Source of the DNA: AM-1111 sp046302135
Lineage (GTDB): Bacteria; Bacteroidota; Bacteroidia; B-17B0; Aurantibacillaceae
Length of the DNA stretch: 8,104 bases
Direction: 5' to 3'
Assembly: GCA_046302135.1 (NCBI GenBank)
Contig: JBKCIQ010000125.1
Location: forward strand, 1 to 8,104
Position 1 is the stretch's first letter. Each line of letters opens with the position of its first letter. A program made the translations under genes and the position numbers. This document shows, piece by piece, positions 5,584 to 8,104 of the stretch. The notes under the pieces are model-generated. The model was not told the origin of the DNA and did not search any database. It saw nothing but the letters and a program-made list of their open reading frames with translations.

Positions 5584-7941
5584 ATGAAAAAAATAAAAAT
5601 CTCAGATTTCAGAATTCCTATTGCGCTACTTTCTATATTAATTTTTTGTGTTTTGTCTGCTATCTTTTTGGATAGAATAATAGAAAGCGAAATATTAGGG
5701 TGGGTTATAGGAATTACTTCTGCACTAACCGCTATTTTATTATTGTTTGTTTATTATCCAATCGCCATTATCAAACTTTTTAAAGATAAATTAGAAAATC
5801 CGGAAAGTTTTGTCAACAAAACGGGTATATTAAGTACCTCATTTATTTTTCTCGGAATAATTTTCAAATTAATGCATTGGCCTGGCGCGGGAGTCCTTAT
5901 AATTTTAGGTTGTACCTTATTCGTTCTTTCATTTATTCCATCTTGGTATGCCGCCCAATTTAAAAAAAGCAATTGGTTTCAAAGAATTCTCTATTTCACT
6001 TTCAGTAATTCGTTGGGCTTTTTGATTTTAGGTTATCAATTTAAGTCCATGCATTGGCCAGGGGCTGATATTTTATGGGATATTTGCAGTTACTCTTTCT
6101 ATCTTGGATTTCTTCCGCTTGCAATCTTCACTGTTCTTTTTAGAATTAAAAGAGATTATTTCAAAATTGAACATCGATTTCTTTTTGGATTCATGATAGC
6201 TTTTGTAATCAGTGGAATTATCAGCTTTAGGTTTGCTTTTAACAATGCTGCCGGAGATAGTAATAATTACAAAACCATCAATAAAAATCTAATGATCTAT
6301 GAAAAAAGAGCAAACTTCTTACATGAGGGGTTTGAAAAGAAAAACATAGAGGACAGTCTATTTCAAAAAAATAAAGAACTTGCAAAGAAATTAAAAGAAG
6401 CCGCCGATTCTTGTGTCAACTATCTAGAAGATTTAAAAATACATTTAGTTTTAGAAACAGATAATTTACCAGAAAGTAAAAAAGATTCAATTTCTTTTGA
6501 AAATATAGAAGGAAAAGCCAATTACGATATTCCAACTAGTGTTTTAATCGGTAATGATGAAATGAATCCTAAATCAGGTAAATATTCCGCTCTTGAAATG
6601 AAACAAAATTTAATCGATTTTATAACCCAAGTTGATAAAATTTCTCCGGAGGATTATCGTTTACAAATCAAACAAGCAAATCCATTCGACTTCAGTGATA
6701 TTGTTGTTGATTCTGTAAATAAGGTTGTTGACTCCTGGGAAATAGCTAACTTCTACCACGAAGTTTTATCAAAAGATTATACTATTATTACAGGATTTCA
6801 GGCTAATGTAAGATTTTTGGAAATGACCTTAATGAATGAATTGTTCAACAGAGCAAATTCCGGATCTAAAGACAACATGGCCGCTCAACTTGCCGAACTT
6901 GCTGTAAAATACGAATCAGAAAAACAAGAAAAGAAAATCGCTATGCTTCAAAAAGACCAGGAGTTGAACGATGTGAAAATTGCAGCGAAAGACAAGGAAT
7001 TGGAAGACACGAAAAATACCATCACCCTTTTTATTTTTGGAGCTATATTAGTCGCGGTATTGCTTGCTTTTGTCATTCGTTCAAATATTTTAAGAAAACA
7101 AGCCAACAAAGAACTGGCAGACCAGAAAGAAACCATTTTAAATCAAAAAACGGAAGTAGAAAATCAAAAGCATTTGGTTGAAGAAAAACAAAAAGAAATT
7201 CTGGATTCTATTAATTACGCCAAGCGTTTGCAAGATGCAATTCTGGCAAGACCGGAAGAAATTGATCGGCATTTCCCTAATAATTTTCTGTGGTTTAACC
7301 CTAAAGATATTGTTGCCGGTGACTTTTATTTCTTTGAAGCAACCGACACGCACATATTTTATGCGGCGGCAGACTGTACAGGTCACGGAGTACCCGGAGC
7401 CATGGTAAGTATTGTTTGCTCAAACGCATTAAGTAGATGTGTAAAAGAATTCAAGCTTACTGACCCAGGGCAAATATTAGACAAGGCAAGAGAACTCGTA
7501 TTAGATACATTTTCTAAGAGTTCAGCAGATGTAAAGGACGGTATGGATATTTCTTTCCTCGTCTACGACAAGAAATCGAGCGTTGTAAAATGGAGCGGAG
7601 CTAACAACCCATTGTGGTACGTGCAAAACGGAGAGTTTTTTGAAATAAAACCGAACAAACAGCCTATTGGTAAATCAGACAATCCATTACCATTCATTTC
7701 TCATGAAATAAAATTGTCAACTGAAACCATGTTTTACCTTTTCACGGATGGTTATGCCGATCAATTTGGAGGTCCTAAAGGTAAAAAATTCAAATACAAA
7801 CAACTGGAGGAAGCTGCTTTGTCTGTAATTAATCAACCCATGAAAGCCCAAAAAGAATTACTCCAGGAAAAATTTATGAATTGGAAAGGAAATCTGGAAC
7901 AAATTGATGATGTTTGCATCATTGGTGTAAAAATTTCATAA
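5584..7941 (+). CDS. SpoIIE/PP2C phosphatase fused to GldL-like membrane and GldM-like periplasmic regions, 785 aa
   Basis: A membrane-anchored protein phosphatase. Seven hydrophobic segments lie at about 11-29, 38-60, 81-97, 102-121, 133-151, 161-187 and 199-218; the eighth is at 479-498. With the N-terminus inside, residues 220-478 are periplasmic and the C-terminus cytoplasmic. Segments 3-6 contain FKLMHWPGA (94-102) and FKSMHWPGA (153-161), the GldL signature. Residues about 226-422 are helical and resemble the first domain of GldM (YLEDLK at 280-285, QANVRFLE at 406-413). Coiled-coil sequence flanks the last helix (about 432-477 and 503-540). The SpoIIE domain starts with the Bacteroidota linker ILDSINYAKRLQDAIL (539-554) and keeps GD at 579-580, D597 and GHGVPGA (600-606), DGMD at 652-655, TDG at 721-723 and DD at 775-776, so activity is likely. 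SpoIIE/RsbU phosphatases usually dephosphorylate STAS-domain anti-sigma antagonists, but no such partner is in view. The only candidate partner is the 74-aa membrane protein upstream. The phosphatase call is firm; the GldM call is inference. Confidence 0.9.
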   Translation: MKKIKISDFRIPIALLSILIFCVLSAIFLDRIIESEILGWVIGITSALTAILLLFVYYPIAIIKLFKDKLENPESFVNKTGILSTSFIFLGIIFKLMHWPGAGVLIILGCTLFVLSFIPSWYAAQFKKSNWFQRILYFTFSNSLGFLILGYQFKSMHWPGADILWDICSYSFYLGFLPLAIFTVLFRIKRDYFKIEHRFLFGFMIAFVISGIISFRFAFNNAAGDSNNYKTINKNLMIYEKRANFLHEGFEKKNIEDSLFQKNKELAKKLKEAADSCVNYLEDLKIHLVLETDNLPESKKDSISFENIEGKANYDIPTSVLIGNDEMNPKSGKYSALEMKQNLIDFITQVDKISPEDYRLQIKQANPFDFSDIVVDSVNKVVDSWEIANFYHEVLSKDYTIITGFQANVRFLEMTLMNELFNRANSGSKDNMAAQLAELAVKYESEKQEKKIAMLQKDQELNDVKIAAKDKELEDTKNTITLFIFGAILVAVLLAFVIRSNILRKQANKELADQKETILNQKTEVENQKHLVEEKQKEILDSINYAKRLQDAILARPEEIDRHFPNNFLWFNPKDIVAGDFYFFEATDTHIFYAAADCTGHGVPGAMVSIVCSNALSRCVKEFKLTDPGQILDKARELVLDTFSKSSADVKDGMDISFLVYDKKSSVVKWSGANNPLWYVQNGEFFEIKPNKQPIGKSDNPLPFISHEIKLSTETMFYLFTDGYADQFGGPKGKKFKYKQLEEAALSVINQPMKAQKELLQEKFMNWKGNLEQIDDVCIIGVKIS
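5851..5940 (+). repeat. GldL-like hairpin, copy A (coding repeat)
   Basis: Encodes residues 90-119 of the phosphatase. It aligns without gaps to copy B (residues 149-178) with 15 of 30 positions identical, including F-K-x-M-H-W-P-G-A and the closing F-x-L-x-F-x-P. The Lys95/His98 pair has the spacing of Lys27/His30 in Flavobacterium GldL. Confidence 0.8.
6028..6117 (+). repeat. GldL-like hairpin, copy B (coding repeat)
   Basis: Encodes residues 149-178 of the phosphatase, the second copy of the hairpin. It keeps Lys154 and His157. The position matching the motor glutamate of GldL is Phe172, as it is Phe113 in copy A; an acidic residue, Asp166, is nearby in this copy only. Confidence 0.8.
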
Positions 7942-7970
7942 ATAATTTTTAATTTAATTGTACGCCATGT

Positions 7971-7997
7971 TTTGACGTACTCTCACACCTATCTTTG
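7971..7997 (+). promoter_or_regulatory. Bacteroidota-type promoter for a gene beyond the window
   Basis: TATCTTTG at 7990-7997 fits the TAnnTTTG -7 consensus exactly and is identical to the box at 5305. A TTTG lies at 7971-7974, giving a 15-bp spacer, shorter than the usual 19-21. A small inverted repeat, GTACG 7960-7964 / CGTAC 7976-7980, brackets that upstream element and could be an operator. No start codon in a credible frame follows within the window, so the leader would exceed 95 nt. Confidence 0.5.
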
Positions 7998-8010
7998 TTA
8001 AGAAAAATTT

Positions 8011-8032
8011 ATTTAATTGTTTGTAATTAAAT
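8011..8032. repeat. Perfect AT inverted repeat in the leader of the downstream gene
   Basis: ATTTAATT (8011-8018) and AATTAAAT (8025-8032) form a perfect 8-bp inverted repeat around GTTTGT. It begins 13 bp after the promoter box, so the transcript would carry it near its 5' end. The all-AT stem is weak, and chance is a fair explanation in this AT-rich stretch. Confidence 0.4.
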
Positions 8033-8104
8033 TTTCATTAAGTGTTATATTAATAATTATTGGTTTATTTTTTATTTAGTAATCAGATTATCAAAAAGTT
8101 AAAC

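Noticed and set aside
7138..7408. Short frames on both strands inside the phosphatase gene
   Set aside because: They overlap the linker and the first SpoIIE motifs of the real gene in other frames and show no independent coding evidence.

Overview
The window looks chromosomal and comes from an AT-rich member of the Bacteroidota. The evidence is the lack of clear Shine-Dalgarno sequences before starts, two TAnnTTTG -7 promoter boxes (both TATCTTTG), a Bacteroidota-style SpoIIE phosphatase linker, and a membrane motif (FKxMHWPGA) typical of GldL of the gliding/type IX secretion motor. No mobile element, CRISPR array, tRNA or rRNA was seen.

Layout. (1) 1-1432, plus strand: the 3' end of a NifS/IscS-class cysteine desulfurase, then 7 bp later a complete 390-aa 3-hydroxyacyl-CoA dehydrogenase. 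(2) 1495-2748, minus strand, convergent with the first block: an exported CAP/SCP-domain protein with an unrecognised C-terminal half. (3) 2949-5077, plus strand: a UMF1/Atg22-like MFS transporter tightly coupled to a LutA-type (Fe-S) protein, with no lutB or lutC beside it. (4) 5078-5325: a 248-bp gap with potentially structured sequence, a strong intrinsic terminator and, a few bases later, a promoter. (5) 5326-7941, plus strand: a two-gene unit of a 74-aa three-helix membrane protein and a 785-aa membrane-anchored SpoIIE/PP2C phosphatase. (6) 7942-8104: a promoter and the start of a long AT-rich leader for a gene beyond the window.

The most interesting object is the 785-aa phosphatase. Its N-terminal membrane part carries two 30-residue copies of the GldL FK-MHWPGA hairpin (15 of 30 positions identical). 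Its next section, predicted periplasmic, has the block order and spacing of the first domain of GldM. A further helix then leads through a coiled coil into a SpoIIE phosphatase domain whose metal-binding acidic motifs look intact. The architecture reads as a fusion of GldL-like and GldM-like parts to a signalling phosphatase. It may be a sensor that borrowed the ion-driven motor scaffold of type IX secretion and gliding, or one that reports on that motor. I know of no description of such a protein. The GldL motif is seen directly; the GldM relationship and the role are inference from remembered family patterns.
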